A stretch of DNA of 64,000 nt from VRUE01 sp036266075. GTDB taxonomy: Bacteria; Actinomycetota; Thermoleophilia; Solirubrobacterales; 70-9. The stretch is taken from the NCBI GenBank assembly GCA_036266075.1, contig DATANV010000015.1:1-64000 (forward strand), in the 5' to 3' direction. A program made the translations under genes and the position numbers. Of the stretch, positions 54,613 through 62,861 are shown one piece after another. Numbering within the stretch: position 1 is the first letter of the stretch; the number at the start of each line of letters is the position of its first letter. The notes beneath the pieces were generated by a model that did no database searches, had not been told where the DNA came from, and saw only the letters and a program-made list of their open reading frames with translations.

Positions 54613-55647
54613 ATGCGCGCGGTCACCTTCCAGGCACCCGGCGAGGTTCGGATCGAGGAGAAGGCCGATCCTGAGCTGGTCGCTGCCGACGACGCGCTGG
54701 TGCGGGTCGAGGCGAGCGGCATCTGCGGCTCCGACCTGCACATCTTCCACGGCCGGGTCCCGGTCGAGCCGGGTTTTACGATCGGCCACGAGTTCGTCGG
54801 CACCGTGCTCGAGGCGGGCGCCGACGTCGAGCGGGTCGCCGCCGGCGATCGCGTGCTCGGCTGTTTCCACGTCGCCTGCGCGACCTGTACTGCCTGCCTG
54901 CGCGGCGACTACCATCGCTGCGAGCGCGGCCGCACTTTCGGCCACGGCTCGAAGCTCGGCGACCTGCAGGGCGCTCAGGCCGAGCTGCTCCTCGTGCCGC
55001 GCGCGAACCTGACCCTGCGCCGCGTGCCCGAGGGGATGGCCAACGAGGTGGCGCTCTTCGCCGGCGACGTGATGGGCACCGGTTACCACGCCGTCGCCCA
55101 CGCCGGCGTGCGGCCGGGGGACACGGTCGCCGTGCTCGGCCTCGGCCCGGTCGGGCTCTGCGCCGTGCAGGCGGCTCTCGCCGCCGGCGCGAGCGAGGTA
55201 TTCGCGGTCGACTCGGTCGAGGACCGGCTGGCGATGGCCAAGCGCTTCGGCGCCGAGCCGCTGCACCTCAGCGAGGACGATCCGAAGCGCGGGGTGCGGA
55301 GTGCGACCGAAGGGCGCGGCGTCGACGTCGTCGTCGACGCGGTCGGCGATCCGGCGCCGCTGGCGATGGCGATCAGTCTGGCGCGCGATGCCGGCACCGT
55401 GTCGGGCATCGGAGCCTACGCCGGCCAGGCGGAAGTGCCGATGGGCCTGGCTTGGCTCAAGGGGTTGACGCTGCGGCTGGGTCTCGCCAACGTGATCGCC
55501 CACGTCGATCGCGTGCTGGGTCTGATCGAGGCTGGCAAGCTCGACCCCTCGCCGCTGGTCACCCATCGCATGAACCTCGACCAGGCTGCTGAGGCCTACG
55601 AGCTCTACGACAACCGCGAAGCGCTGAAGGTCGTGCTCACTCCCTAA
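54613..55647 (+). CDS. Zinc-dependent alcohol dehydrogenase (MDR superfamily)
   Basis: 344 residues from ATG 54613. Catalytic zinc ligands Cys38 (GICGSD) and His59-Glu60 (GHEFVG); structural zinc from Cys89, 92, 95 and 103 in the CxxCxxC(x7)C pattern. The nucleotide-binding motif is LGLGPVGLCAVQAA. Oxidises or reduces an alcohol/aldehyde using NAD(P); substrate unknown. Longer starts are rejected because they overlap the upstream gene. Confidence 0.93.
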   Translation: MRAVTFQAPGEVRIEEKADPELVAADDALVRVEASGICGSDLHIFHGRVPVEPGFTIGHEFVGTVLEAGADVERVAAGDRVLGCFHVACATCTACLRGDYHRCERGRTFGHGSKLGDLQGAQAELLLVPRANLTLRRVPEGMANEVALFAGDVMGTGYHAVAHAGVRPGDTVAVLGLGPVGLCAVQAALAAGASEVFAVDSVEDRLAMAKRFGAEPLHLSEDDPKRGVRSATEGRGVDVVVDAVGDPAPLAMAISLARDAGTVSGIGAYAGQAEVPMGLAWLKGLTLRLGLANVIAHVDRVLGLIEAGKLDPSPLVTHRMNLDQAAEAYELYDNREALKVVLTP

Positions 55648-55694
55648 GTCGATGGCGATTTGAGAATCGCCGCGTTTATCTCTACAGTAGGGCG

Positions 55695-56171
55695 ATGGGA
55701 GCGCGGCGCCTGTTCGCTGCGGCAATCGTCGGCCTGGGCCTCCTGGTATTCACCGGGAGCGCTCAGGCCTGCACCTGCGCTTCCCTGCCGGCGAAGGCCG
55801 CGCTGAGGAGCGCGGACGCCGTGATCGTTGCCCGGCTGCTGGAGGTCGTCCCGCGAGACGCCTACCGGAGCGACTTTCGCTACCGGGTACAGCGTGTCTA
55901 CAAGTCCGCTGCTGGACTTCGACCCGGTGCTGCGGTTCTCGTGCGCAGCTCGAGTGACGGCTCGGCTTGCGGTCTGCCCGACGCCGTCGGGCGTCGCTAC
56001 GGGCTGCTTCTCAGCGCCGAAGACGAAGCTGTGGCGGGAGAGCCCTACGGCGCTGGCTGGCGGGGAGCAAGCTGCGGAGAGTTCTCCCCCGGGAGGCTTC
56101 GGTCGATGGTGCGCGAAGCGTCGGGCAGGGGCGGGCAAAGGATCGGGGCCCTGGCAAGCTGTGCTAGTTGA
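55695..56171 (+). CDS. Secreted NTR/TIMP-like cysteine-containing protein
   Basis: 158 residues. Signal peptide (RRLFAAAIVGLGLLVFTGSAQA) followed at once by CTCASLPAKAALRSADAV, a Cys-x-Cys at the mature N-terminus, then a beta-rich region (YRVQRVYKSA, AAVLVRSSSDGSACGL) resembling the OB-fold of netrin/TIMP-like proteins. In bacteria such proteins have unknown roles. The last 4 bp (56168-56171) overlap the -35 element of the GntR promoter. Confidence 0.72.
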   Translation: MGARRLFAAAIVGLGLLVFTGSAQACTCASLPAKAALRSADAVIVARLLEVVPRDAYRSDFRYRVQRVYKSAAGLRPGAAVLVRSSSDGSACGLPDAVGRRYGLLLSAEDEAVAGEPYGAGWRGASCGEFSPGRLRSMVREASGRGGQRIGALASCAS

Positions 56172-56196
56172 CTAACGCAGTCACAGGGACTACTGT
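56168..56196 (+). promoter_or_regulatory. Promoter of the GntR-permease operon
   Basis: TTGACT (56168-56173), 17-bp spacer, TACTGT (56191-56196). A start site about seven bases after the -10 would fall near 56203-56206, that is at the ATG, so the mRNA may be leaderless. Confidence 0.6.
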
Positions 56197-56216
56197 GCCT
56201 ACTAGATGGCACAGTA
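56191..56216. promoter_or_regulatory. Probable autoregulatory operator over the GntR start codon
   Basis: TACTGTGCC (56191-56199) and GGCACAGTA (56208-56216) form a perfect 9-bp inverted repeat with an 8-bp spacer that contains the first two bases of the ATG at 56206. It covers the -10 element, as expected for GntR self-repression. Confidence 0.7.
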
Positions 56217-56934
56217 CGTGGCTAGCGAACCGAACCCGTTCGCGACCGACCCAAGCGACGAGCTGCCGGTCGGCCTGCAGCTCACCTGGCGTCTGCGGGC
56301 GCTGATTTCCAGCGGCCGGCTGGCGACGGGCGAGCGTCTGCCGAGCTTTCGGCAGCTCTCCGAGTGGGCCGGGGTAAATGTCAACACCGTGCGTGCCGTC
56401 TACGCGGGCCTCGAGGGCGAGGGATTGGTGGTCAGCCACCAGGGGCAGGGGACCTTCGTCGCCGAGGGAATCGAGGCGGCGCCGCAGCTCGAGCAGATCG
56501 CCACCGAGGCGCTGCGCCGGGCGAGCGAGGCCGGTCTCAGCCCGCGTGACCTGGCGATCGTCGCCTCGGCCTGCGCGAGCATGCCGGGGGGGCAGAGCGA
56601 GCCGCCTGCCGAGCCCGTGCCGGCTCGGCAGGCGGCGGAGGAGGGCGAGACGATCGAGGTCCGCCACGAGCTGCGGCGGCAGATCGCCCGCCTCGAGGCC
56701 GAGCTGTCCTCCTACACCCGCGACCTGCCCAGCGGCATGCCGACCGCGCCGCGCCGCGCGGAGCCGCATGTCGCCGGCGTCGAGGAGCTCGAGCAGACCC
56801 GCGACACCTTGATCGCCCAGCTCTCCGAGGCCCAGCGCGCCGCGGAGCAGCGAGCCCGCGAGAAAGGGCGGGAGCGAGCCCTGCAGACGAGTCCCCTCGA
56901 GCAGGCGATGAGCTGGTGGCGGCGCAAGTCCTAG
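56206..56934 (+). CDS. GntR-family regulator (YtrA-like) with coiled-coil C-terminus
   Basis: 242 residues. Winged helix: LTWRLRALISSGRLATGERL and SFRQLSEWAGVNVNTVRAVY with the wing GLVVSHQGQGTFVAEG. There is no FadR or UTRA ligand domain; the C-terminal half is Glu/Arg/Ala-rich and probably coiled coil (VEELEQTRDTLIAQLSEAQR). It overlaps the next permease gene, so it probably controls its own operon through the palindrome at 56191-56216. Confidence 0.9.
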   Translation: MAQYVASEPNPFATDPSDELPVGLQLTWRLRALISSGRLATGERLPSFRQLSEWAGVNVNTVRAVYAGLEGEGLVVSHQGQGTFVAEGIEAAPQLEQIATEALRRASEAGLSPRDLAIVASACASMPGGQSEPPAEPVPARQAAEEGETIEVRHELRRQIARLEAELSSYTRDLPSGMPTAPRRAEPHVAGVEELEQTRDTLIAQLSEAQRAAEQRAREKGRERALQTSPLEQAMSWWRRKS

Positions 56935-57722
56935 GGCGCTTCGCCCTCCCGCTGCGATCTGCCTTCGAGCAGACCGGCGAGATGACCCTCCTCACCGCGC
57001 GGACGATCGTCTCCGCGATCCGGCCGCCGTATCCCTATGGCGAGGAGCTGGTCGACCAGGCGCTCTTCGTCCTCAAGCTCTCATGGTTTCCGATGTCGAT
57101 CTCGACCTTCGCCCTCTGCCTCGGTGCGCCGGGCCTGCAGGCGGCGGGGATCCTCAATCTCTTCGGCGGGCTCGACCGGCTCGGTGGCTTCTTCGTAGTC
57201 ACTGCGGTTCGCTTCATCGGGCCGGTCGTCACCGCGGTCGTGGTCGGCGGGGTGGCGGGCACCGCGATCACCGCCGACCTCGGCGCGCGCAAGATCCGCG
57301 AGGAGCTCGACGCCCTGCAGGTGCTCGGCGTCGATCCGATCAAGAACCTGGTCGTGCCGCGCTTCCTGGCGTTGATCGTGATCACCGGCCTGCTCGACGT
57401 CTTCGCGATCGTCTTCGGGCTGACCGCCGGAATCGCCGCCGAGCTGCTCTATCACCAGTCGCTCGGCGGTTTCTTCGCGACCCTCTTCGCCAACGCCTCG
57501 ATCACCGACGTTTGGGGCTCGGTGCTGATGTGCTCGCTGTTCGGCGGCATCATCGCCGTCGTCTGCTGCTTCAAGGGGATGACGGCTTCGGGTGGTGCCG
57601 CGGGGGTCGGGCGGGCCGTCAACCAGGCGGTGGTGATCTCGTTCATGGGGGTCTTCGCCTTCCTCTACGTCTTCACCACGGTCCTGCTCGCGACCAACCC
57701 CGAACTGCAGTCGATCCGGTGA
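56916..57722 (+). CDS. YrbE/MlaE-family ABC permease (first)
   Basis: 268 residues from GTG 56916, overlapping the gntR 3' end by 19 bp. Characteristic stretch: GFFVVTAVRFIGPVVTAVVV, then ARKIREELDALQVLGVDPIKNLVVPR, the conserved cytoplasmic helix of MlaE. Five or so membrane helices. Such permeases transport lipids or sterols together with Mce proteins and an ATPase, none of which is encoded in this window. Confidence 0.92.
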   Translation: MAAQVLGRFALPLRSAFEQTGEMTLLTARTIVSAIRPPYPYGEELVDQALFVLKLSWFPMSISTFALCLGAPGLQAAGILNLFGGLDRLGGFFVVTAVRFIGPVVTAVVVGGVAGTAITADLGARKIREELDALQVLGVDPIKNLVVPRFLALIVITGLLDVFAIVFGLTAGIAAELLYHQSLGGFFATLFANASITDVWGSVLMCSLFGGIIAVVCCFKGMTASGGAAGVGRAVNQAVVISFMGVFAFLYVFTTVLLATNPELQSIR

Positions 57723-58516
57723 TCGGCTGGCTCGACGTGCCGCGTGGCTGGCTCGACGCCTTCGGCGAGATCGCTCGCTTCGGCTCGCGCGTCGCCGGGC
57801 TCGTCTATTCGGGCCGCGTCTTCAAGTTCTTCGGCGAGAGCATGCGCCAGGCGGGGATCCTGATCCTCGGCTCGGCGCTGATCATCTGGGCCTTCGTCTT
57901 CATCCTCGGCCTCAACTGCGGCGTGATCGGCGCCTACTTCGTTCGCGCCCAGGGCGCTCCCGCCCTATCGGGGATCTTCTCCGCCTATTGCGATCTACGC
58001 GAGGGATTGCCCTATGCCTTCGGCTACATCCTCTCGGCCAAGGTCGGGACCGGGATCGTCGCCGAGATCGGGGCAATGCGGATCTCCGACGAGATCGACG
58101 CGCTCGAGGTGATGGGCATCCAGCCGGTGACGTTCCTCGCTGCCACCCGCCTGCTCGCCGCGTGGGTGGCGCTGCCGGTCACCTATCTGGTTGCGGTCGG
58201 CGTCGCTTATCTGGCGAGCTACCTGGCTGTGGTCGAGCAGGTGGCCGACGTTTCCTCCGGCGGCTACCTGCTGATCTTCTGGATGTTCCAGGACCCGCTC
58301 GACGTGACCTTCAGCCTGATCAAGGCGATGGTGATGGCGACGACCATCGTGATCGTCGGCTGCTACTACGGCTATACCGCGAGCGGCGGGCCGGTGGGAG
58401 TGGGCACCGCGACCGCGCAGTCGATGGTGGTCAACATCATCCTCGTCCACATCATCGGCATGCTCGGCACGCTGGTCTTCTGGGGGCCGAATCCCCGGGC
58501 GCCGATCGGCGGTTAG
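57719..58516 (+). CDS. YrbE/MlaE-family ABC permease (second)
   Basis: 265 residues from GTG 57719, overlapping the previous stop (GTGA). Matching conserved helix: GAMRISDEIDALEVMGIQPVTFLAATR. With the previous protein it forms the YrbEA/YrbEB-type pair typical of actinobacterial Mce systems, but no mce gene follows: the next gene is a GST on the opposite strand. Confidence 0.92.
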   Translation: MIGWLDVPRGWLDAFGEIARFGSRVAGLVYSGRVFKFFGESMRQAGILILGSALIIWAFVFILGLNCGVIGAYFVRAQGAPALSGIFSAYCDLREGLPYAFGYILSAKVGTGIVAEIGAMRISDEIDALEVMGIQPVTFLAATRLLAAWVALPVTYLVAVGVAYLASYLAVVEQVADVSSGGYLLIFWMFQDPLDVTFSLIKAMVMATTIVIVGCYYGYTASGGPVGVGTATAQSMVVNIILVHIIGMLGTLVFWGPNPRAPIGG

Positions 58517-59307
58517 GCGGAGACCGTCGTTGCCGCCGACTTGCCCGGCTTGCGGTGGCGGCGGAACATCTCTGCGACCCACTTGAAGCCTGGTCGCTCG
58601 CGCAGCGGCTCGCGGAACGCCTCGAAGCGCGCCGGCATCTCCTGGTCAGGGGGTAGCGGCGCTTCCGGCGGGCCCACGAGCGGGTAGAAGAGAGAGGCCG
58701 CGGTCAGGTCGGCGACGCTGAACCTGTTGCCGACGAGGTACTCGCCGCCGCCGCGCTCCAGCTCCGCGTCGAGTCGGTCGAGGGCGGCCAGCACCTTGGC
58801 GCGCGAGCGCTCCGCCTGCTCGGCGTTGCCGGCGCCGAAGCGCAGGCCGGTATAGGTGCGGGCGTAGCGGGCGGTGGCGCCGCTGATGCGGGCCAGCGGC
58901 GGGGGCGCGACGCTGGCCATCACGCCGGCGAAGCGATCGACGTCGTTGCTCAGCTCGAACCAGGCGAGCTGGCGGATGTAGGGACCGAGCTCCTCGTCGA
59001 AGAAGGACTCGAGGTCGAGCGCCCGCCAGCGTTGCTCGCGCTCGGCGGGATAGAGCGGCGGCTCCGGGTAGCGCTCCTCAAGGGCGGCGACGATCGCGCT
59101 GGAGTCGCCGATGTGGCGGCCGTCGAGGGTCAGCACCGGGAAAGTCGTCTGCGCGCCGCCGGTCAGCCAGAGGGCGACCGCCATGTGGGCGCCGGGGATC
59201 GGCGAGCGGCGCTTGTGCTCGATGCCCTTCCAGGCGAGTGCCCAACGCGCCTTCTCGCTGTAGTGCGAGACGTCGATCTGCCAGAGGGTGGGGAGGGAGT
59301 CGCTCAT
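58513..59307 (-). CDS. Glutathione S-transferase family protein
   Basis: 264 residues. The N-terminal thioredoxin-like domain reads LWQIDVSHYSEKARWALAWKG, with FPVLTLDGRHIGDSSAIVAAL giving the glutathione-binding cis-Pro and Ser; the C-terminal helical domain contains YLVGNRFSVADLTAASLF. GSTs in actinobacteria may use other thiols. Converges with the second permease by a 4-bp overlap; divergent from the dehydratase gene. Confidence 0.9.
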   Translation of the reverse strand: MSDSLPTLWQIDVSHYSEKARWALAWKGIEHKRRSPIPGAHMAVALWLTGGAQTTFPVLTLDGRHIGDSSAIVAALEERYPEPPLYPAEREQRWRALDLESFFDEELGPYIRQLAWFELSNDVDRFAGVMASVAPPPLARISGATARYARTYTGLRFGAGNAEQAERSRAKVLAALDRLDAELERGGGEYLVGNRFSVADLTAASLFYPLVGPPEAPLPPDQEMPARFEAFREPLRERPGFKWVAEMFRRHRKPGKSAATTVSA

Positions 59308-59342
59308 GTTCGTCCAGACCCTTCTGTGGGAGCATAGAAGCG

Positions 59343-59621
59343 ATGACCCCGCTGAGCGATTCCGAGGTCGAGGCTCGGCTCGAAGAGCACCCGGGCTGGT
59401 CGCGCGATGGCGACGCGATCCGCAAGCGCTTCAAGCGCGGCGACTTCGTCGGCTCGGTGAACTTCGTCGCCGCGCTCGTCGGGCCAGCCGAGGAGATGAA
59501 CCACCACCCCGACGTCTCGATCTCCTGGGACGAGGTGACTGTCTCGCTCTCGACCCACTCCGAGGGCGGTATAACGGCGGCCGACTTCGAGTTGGCGGCG
59601 AAGATCGACGGGCTCGCCTGA
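59343..59621 (+). CDS. Pterin-4a-carbinolamine dehydratase
   Basis: 92 residues, full family length. Key residues are in MNHHPDVSISWDEVTVSLSTH, which contains the catalytic His-His-Pro and the later His, and GGITAADFELAAKID. Recycles 4a-hydroxytetrahydropterin; no aromatic amino acid hydroxylase is seen in the window. Confidence 0.95.
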   Translation: MTPLSDSEVEARLEEHPGWSRDGDAIRKRFKRGDFVGSVNFVAALVGPAEEMNHHPDVSISWDEVTVSLSTHSEGGITAADFELAAKIDGLA

Positions 59622-59640
59622 CGGCGGCTGGCTTGGCCGC

Positions 59641-60054
59641 GTGGCGGAAGAGCTGGAGATCGACGGTCGCCTCTCGATCCCACTGAGCGAGATCGAGCTG
59701 CGTGCGAGCCGCTCCTCCGGGCCGGGCGGGCAGCACGCGAACGTGACCGCATCGCGGGTCGAAGCGGTATTCGACGTAGTCGCCTCGACTGCGCTGGACG
59801 CGGCGCAGCGAGCACGGTTGAGCGAGCGGGCCGGGCCGGTGGTCACCGCCGTCGCACAGGAGGCGCGCGGGCAGGCGCGTAACCGCGAGCTGGCCCTGCA
59901 GCGACTGGCCGAGAAGATCGCGGCGGGCCTGCGGGTACCGCGCCGCCGCCGCGCGACCCGGCCAACCCCAGCGAGCCGCGCCCGCCGCCTCGAGCAGAAG
60001 CGCCGCACCGCCGAACGCAAGCGCACCCGCCGCCGCCCCGAAGCCGACGTCTGA
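59641..60054 (+). CDS. arfB: Peptidyl-tRNA hydrolase ArfB (ribosome rescue)
   Basis: Releases nascent chains from stalled ribosomes. 137 residues from GTG 59641. The GGQ motif lies in SSGPGGQHANVTASRVE (near residues 26-42) and the lysine/arginine-rich C-terminal tail (RRLEQKRRTAERKRTRRR) is the part that inserts into an empty mRNA channel. Length fits ArfB rather than a full release factor. Confidence 0.95.
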   Translation: MAEELEIDGRLSIPLSEIELRASRSSGPGGQHANVTASRVEAVFDVVASTALDAAQRARLSERAGPVVTAVAQEARGQARNRELALQRLAEKIAAGLRVPRRRRATRPTPASRARRLEQKRRTAERKRTRRRPEADV

Positions 60055-60128
60055 TCGACGATCGGACGTGCCGGTGATTGACCGCCCACAGCGGTGTCTA
60101 ACTACCGGCACGTGGCAGACTCGCGGCG

Positions 60129-60479
60129 ATGGCGAAGCGCAAGAAGCAACGCCGGCCGCGGCGGAAGGCCGAGACCGTCGACTACACCGACGCCGAGGGC
60201 AACGTCCTCACCCTGCGCCAGTCGCTCAGCCGCGGCACGATCGCCAAGATCGAAGTCGGCCCGGCGACCGCGGCGGCCACCCAGGACGACGCCTGGCGTC
60301 GCCGCGTTGAGCTTCTTTTCGAGCGCCTGGCGGTCGGCTGGGAGGTGGCCGGCCTCCCAATCAGCGACCAGAAGATGCTCCTCGGTCGCTACCGGATGGC
60401 CGATCCCGCCACCCAGCAATGGGTTCGCGAAACGATCGACCAGCACATCGAGCGCTACATCCCCGAGCTGGCGCAGTGA
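60129..60479 (+). CDS. Conserved-looking hypothetical protein with basic N-terminus
   Basis: 116 residues; MAKRKKQRRPRRKAETV is followed by VDYTDAEGNVLTLRQSL and a helical region (WRRRVELLFERLAVGWEVAGL, QQWVRETIDQHIERYIPEL). No family recognised. The strongly basic start suggests nucleic-acid or membrane contact. Coupled by GTGA to the following hydrolase gene. Confidence 0.7.
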   Translation: MAKRKKQRRPRRKAETVDYTDAEGNVLTLRQSLSRGTIAKIEVGPATAAATQDDAWRRRVELLFERLAVGWEVAGLPISDQKMLLGRYRMADPATQQWVRETIDQHIERYIPELAQ

Positions 60480-61672
60480 GCATGGCTGTCGGCTTCGCGC
60501 GCCGCCGATGGCGATGGCTCGTGGCAGGCGCGGCGGCGATCGCCGTCCTGATTGGCGTCGGCGGGGCCGCCGCCTGGCATTTCTCCGACGCGGTGCTGGT
60601 GCCGGACCACTCGGGCTGGCCGCCGGAAGACGTGACCGTGGAGGGGCGCGCCCCTGGCCGAATCGTGCTGTCCCGCGACGAAGCAAGCGAGCGGCCGGGT
60701 GTGTACGGGCTCGACTGGAAGGCGGGCCACGCGATCGTCGGTGCGGTGACGAAATTAGAGGAGGACACGGTCACCCGCGAGCTGCGCGACGTGGGCGGCT
60801 ATCTCGTGCCGGGAATGAGGGTCGCGATCGACTCCAAGGTCTATCCCGGCGACCCACGACAAGCATTCGGCCTGCGCTTCGCCGACGTGCGCATTCCAGA
60901 CGAGCTTGGTCCGATGCCAGCGTGGCGAATTCCCGGCCGCTCCTCCACCTGGGCGATCCTCGTCCACGGGATCAACGACGATCCGCGCTGCGGCCTGCGG
61001 ATCGCCCCAACGCTTCATCGCCTGGGTTTGCCAGCCCTGCTCATCACCTACCGAGAGGACCTCGGCGCGCCGGCCAGCCCCGACGGCCTCCACCACATGG
61101 GCCTGACCGAGTGGCTCGACCTGGAAGCCGCCGCCCGCTATGCGCTCGGCCACGGCGCCCGCCGACTGGTCCTGGTCGGCTACTCAATGGGCGGCGCGAT
61201 AGTGGCCCAGTTCATGGAGCGCTCCTCCCTGGCGCCAAAGGTTGCCGCTCTCATCCTGGATGCCCCAGCCCTCGATTGGCAAGAGGCTCTCTCCTTCAAT
61301 ACCACCCGTCTCGGCTTCCCCTCCATCGCTGCCCTTCCGCTTGAGTGGGCCATAGGCGCCCGCATCGACGTCGACTGGGACAGCCTCGACGCCCTCCAGC
61401 ACCCAGAGGACTTCCACCTCCCGATACTCCTCTTCCACGGCACCGAGGACAGGGTCGTCCCGATCTCCACCAGCGACGCATTCGCCAAGGAGCTGCCCCG
61501 CTGGGTCTCCTACTACCGAGTCCCCGCCGCCGGCCACGTCGAGTCCTGGAACGTCGATCCAATTCTGTACGAAAGACGACTCGCTCGCTTTCTTACGGGC
61601 TCTGCTCGAATCTCGTCCACTAAGCTCAATCTCCTTGATGGCGGCGGAGTGGGAGTTAAAGCCAGGGGCTAG
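60476..61672 (+). CDS. Membrane-anchored or secreted alpha/beta hydrolase
   Basis: 398 residues from GTG 60476 (overlapping the preceding stop); ATG 60482 is an alternative. A membrane helix (WLVAGAAAIAVLIGVGGAAAW) is followed by the hydrolase domain: LVHGINDD, nucleophile elbow VGYSMGGA, FHGTEDRVVP (Asp) and AAGHVESW (His). The last 35 bp overlap the restriction gene and encode an odd tail (KLNLLDGGGVGVKARG), as if the original 3' end had been replaced when the accessory DNA arrived. Confidence 0.87.
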   Translation: MSMAVGFARRRWRWLVAGAAAIAVLIGVGGAAAWHFSDAVLVPDHSGWPPEDVTVEGRAPGRIVLSRDEASERPGVYGLDWKAGHAIVGAVTKLEEDTVTRELRDVGGYLVPGMRVAIDSKVYPGDPRQAFGLRFADVRIPDELGPMPAWRIPGRSSTWAILVHGINDDPRCGLRIAPTLHRLGLPALLITYREDLGAPASPDGLHHMGLTEWLDLEAAARYALGHGARRLVLVGYSMGGAIVAQFMERSSLAPKVAALILDAPALDWQEALSFNTTRLGFPSIAALPLEWAIGARIDVDWDSLDALQHPEDFHLPILLFHGTEDRVVPISTSDAFAKELPRWVSYYRVPAAGHVESWNVDPILYERRLARFLTGSARISSTKLNLLDGGGVGVKARG

Positions 61673-62567
61673 CGTCCGACGAACCGCTCTTCACCGGGAT
61701 TTCGGAGGACGCGGGCAGGGGGGAATTGGGCCATCTCGGATGACTCCCAACGTCTTTGTCTTTTCAGATCCAACTGCCGGCCAGCGACATGGTTATTACG
61801 ACGGCTGGCTTGGTGATGGTTGCTTCCACTACACCGGGGAAGGCCAGCGTGGCGATCAGGAGCTGAAGTCTGGCAATGCGGCGATCCTGAGTCACAAGTC
61901 CGAGGGCCGCGCGCTACGGGTGTTTAAAGGGGCATGGGGAACGGTGACCTATCTCGATGAGTTTGAGGTAGATGAGATGGAACCGTTCTACCGCACTGAC
62001 GCGCACGAGACGGGAAATGGCCCCCGCCGGGAGGTAATTGTCTTTCGGCTCCGGCCCAAGAACATCGAGCCGGGAGAGCCGCAATCCAAACTTGCTGCTG
62101 TTCTCACTGGTCCGAAGAGAACCAAGGTCCCAATTGAGCGGCGGCAGACTGAGAAGGCGTATGTAGCTCCGAGCAGTGAGCCATATGAGGCTGAAAGGCG
62201 TGAGCAGAAGCTTGTACTCGAACTCGAGGAGCACTTGTTACGACTAGACCACGAAGTCTTCCGCCAGCGAATCCTTCCCCCAGGGGAGGCCCGGCCCCTA
62301 TTTACGGATCTCTATGACGCAACCATTGGGATGCTCGTCGAGGCTAAGGGTACGGTGGAGCGAAATGCAATTCGGATGGCCATTGGCCAGCTTGCAGACT
62401 ACAAACGATTCGTCGGCGACGGCCAACCAAATCATCTCGCCGTCCTCCTACCGTCTGAGCCCCGGAGTGACTTGTGTGAGTTGCTGATAAGCCAGAAGAT
62501 TGATCTGATTTATCGCACGGAGGCTGGCTTCGAGGACTCAACGGGAGGGGCACTCGTTGGCAAATGA
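61638..62567 (+). CDS. Modification-dependent restriction enzyme: ScoMcrA-type SRA domain plus PD-(D/E)XK nuclease
   Basis: 309 residues from ATG 61638. The N-terminal half (RGQGGIGPSRMTPNVFVFSD, YYDGWLGDGCFHYTGEGQ, GNAAILSHKSEGRALRVFKG) matches the SRA domain of Streptomyces ScoMcrA-like enzymes, which read modified bases. The C-terminal part has D224/D227, EAK at 235-237 and QLADY at 251-255, the D, ExK and QxxxY elements of a PD-(D/E)XK nuclease. Expected to cut DNA carrying modified cytosine or phosphorothioate. Base composition and codon use are clearly less GC-rich than the neighbours, indicating transfer. Its stop codon is the first codon of the att-like repeat. Confidence 0.8.
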   Translation: MAAEWELKPGASVRRTALHRDFGGRGQGGIGPSRMTPNVFVFSDPTAGQRHGYYDGWLGDGCFHYTGEGQRGDQELKSGNAAILSHKSEGRALRVFKGAWGTVTYLDEFEVDEMEPFYRTDAHETGNGPRREVIVFRLRPKNIEPGEPQSKLAAVLTGPKRTKVPIERRQTEKAYVAPSSEPYEAERREQKLVLELEEHLLRLDHEVFRQRILPPGEARPLFTDLYDATIGMLVEAKGTVERNAIRMAIGQLADYKRFVGDGQPNHLAVLLPSEPRSDLCELLISQKIDLIYRTEAGFEDSTGGALVGK

Positions 62568-62596
62568 TGGGCGCGGCTGGGTTCGAACCAGCGACC
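62565..62596. repeat. att-like copy of the tRNA-Val 3' end (distal)
   Basis: 32 bp identical to 63527-63558, that is the T-arm, acceptor 3' strand and three flanking bases of tRNA-Val(CAC). Probably an integration-site duplication bounding the VapBC segment. Confidence 0.8.
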
Positions 62597-62621
62597 ACGC
62601 ATCCGCTGCTACCCTTTACCT

Positions 62622-62861
62622 ATGGCAGAGAAGGTAAAGAATCAGACCAGGGTGTCCAGCAAGCATCAGGTGACGATCCCGGCTGGTGCCTTCCGCACCG
62701 CGGGTTTCGAGCCCGGCGACACCCTGAAGGTCGAGGCCGAGGGAGCTGGTCGTGTTGTCCTGACGCGTATCGATGAGCTGATCGATCGCTACTCCGGATG
62801 CCTGGACACCGGCGGCCATCTGGGCAGGCAGGTGGAAGGACTGCGCGAGGAGTGGCGGTAG
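62622..62861 (+). CDS. vapB: AbrB/SpoVT-type antitoxin (VapB)
   Basis: 79 residues. QTRVSSKHQVTIPAGAFRTAGF is the SpoVT-AbrB DNA-binding strand-helix pattern; GDTLKVEAEGAGRVVLTRI continues it. The C-terminal helix (HLGRQVEGLREEW) should bind the toxin. Overlaps vapC by 10 bp; the promoter is probably immediately upstream, perhaps giving a leaderless mRNA. Confidence 0.88.
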   Translation: MAEKVKNQTRVSSKHQVTIPAGAFRTAGFEPGDTLKVEAEGAGRVVLTRIDELIDRYSGCLDTGGHLGRQVEGLREEWR

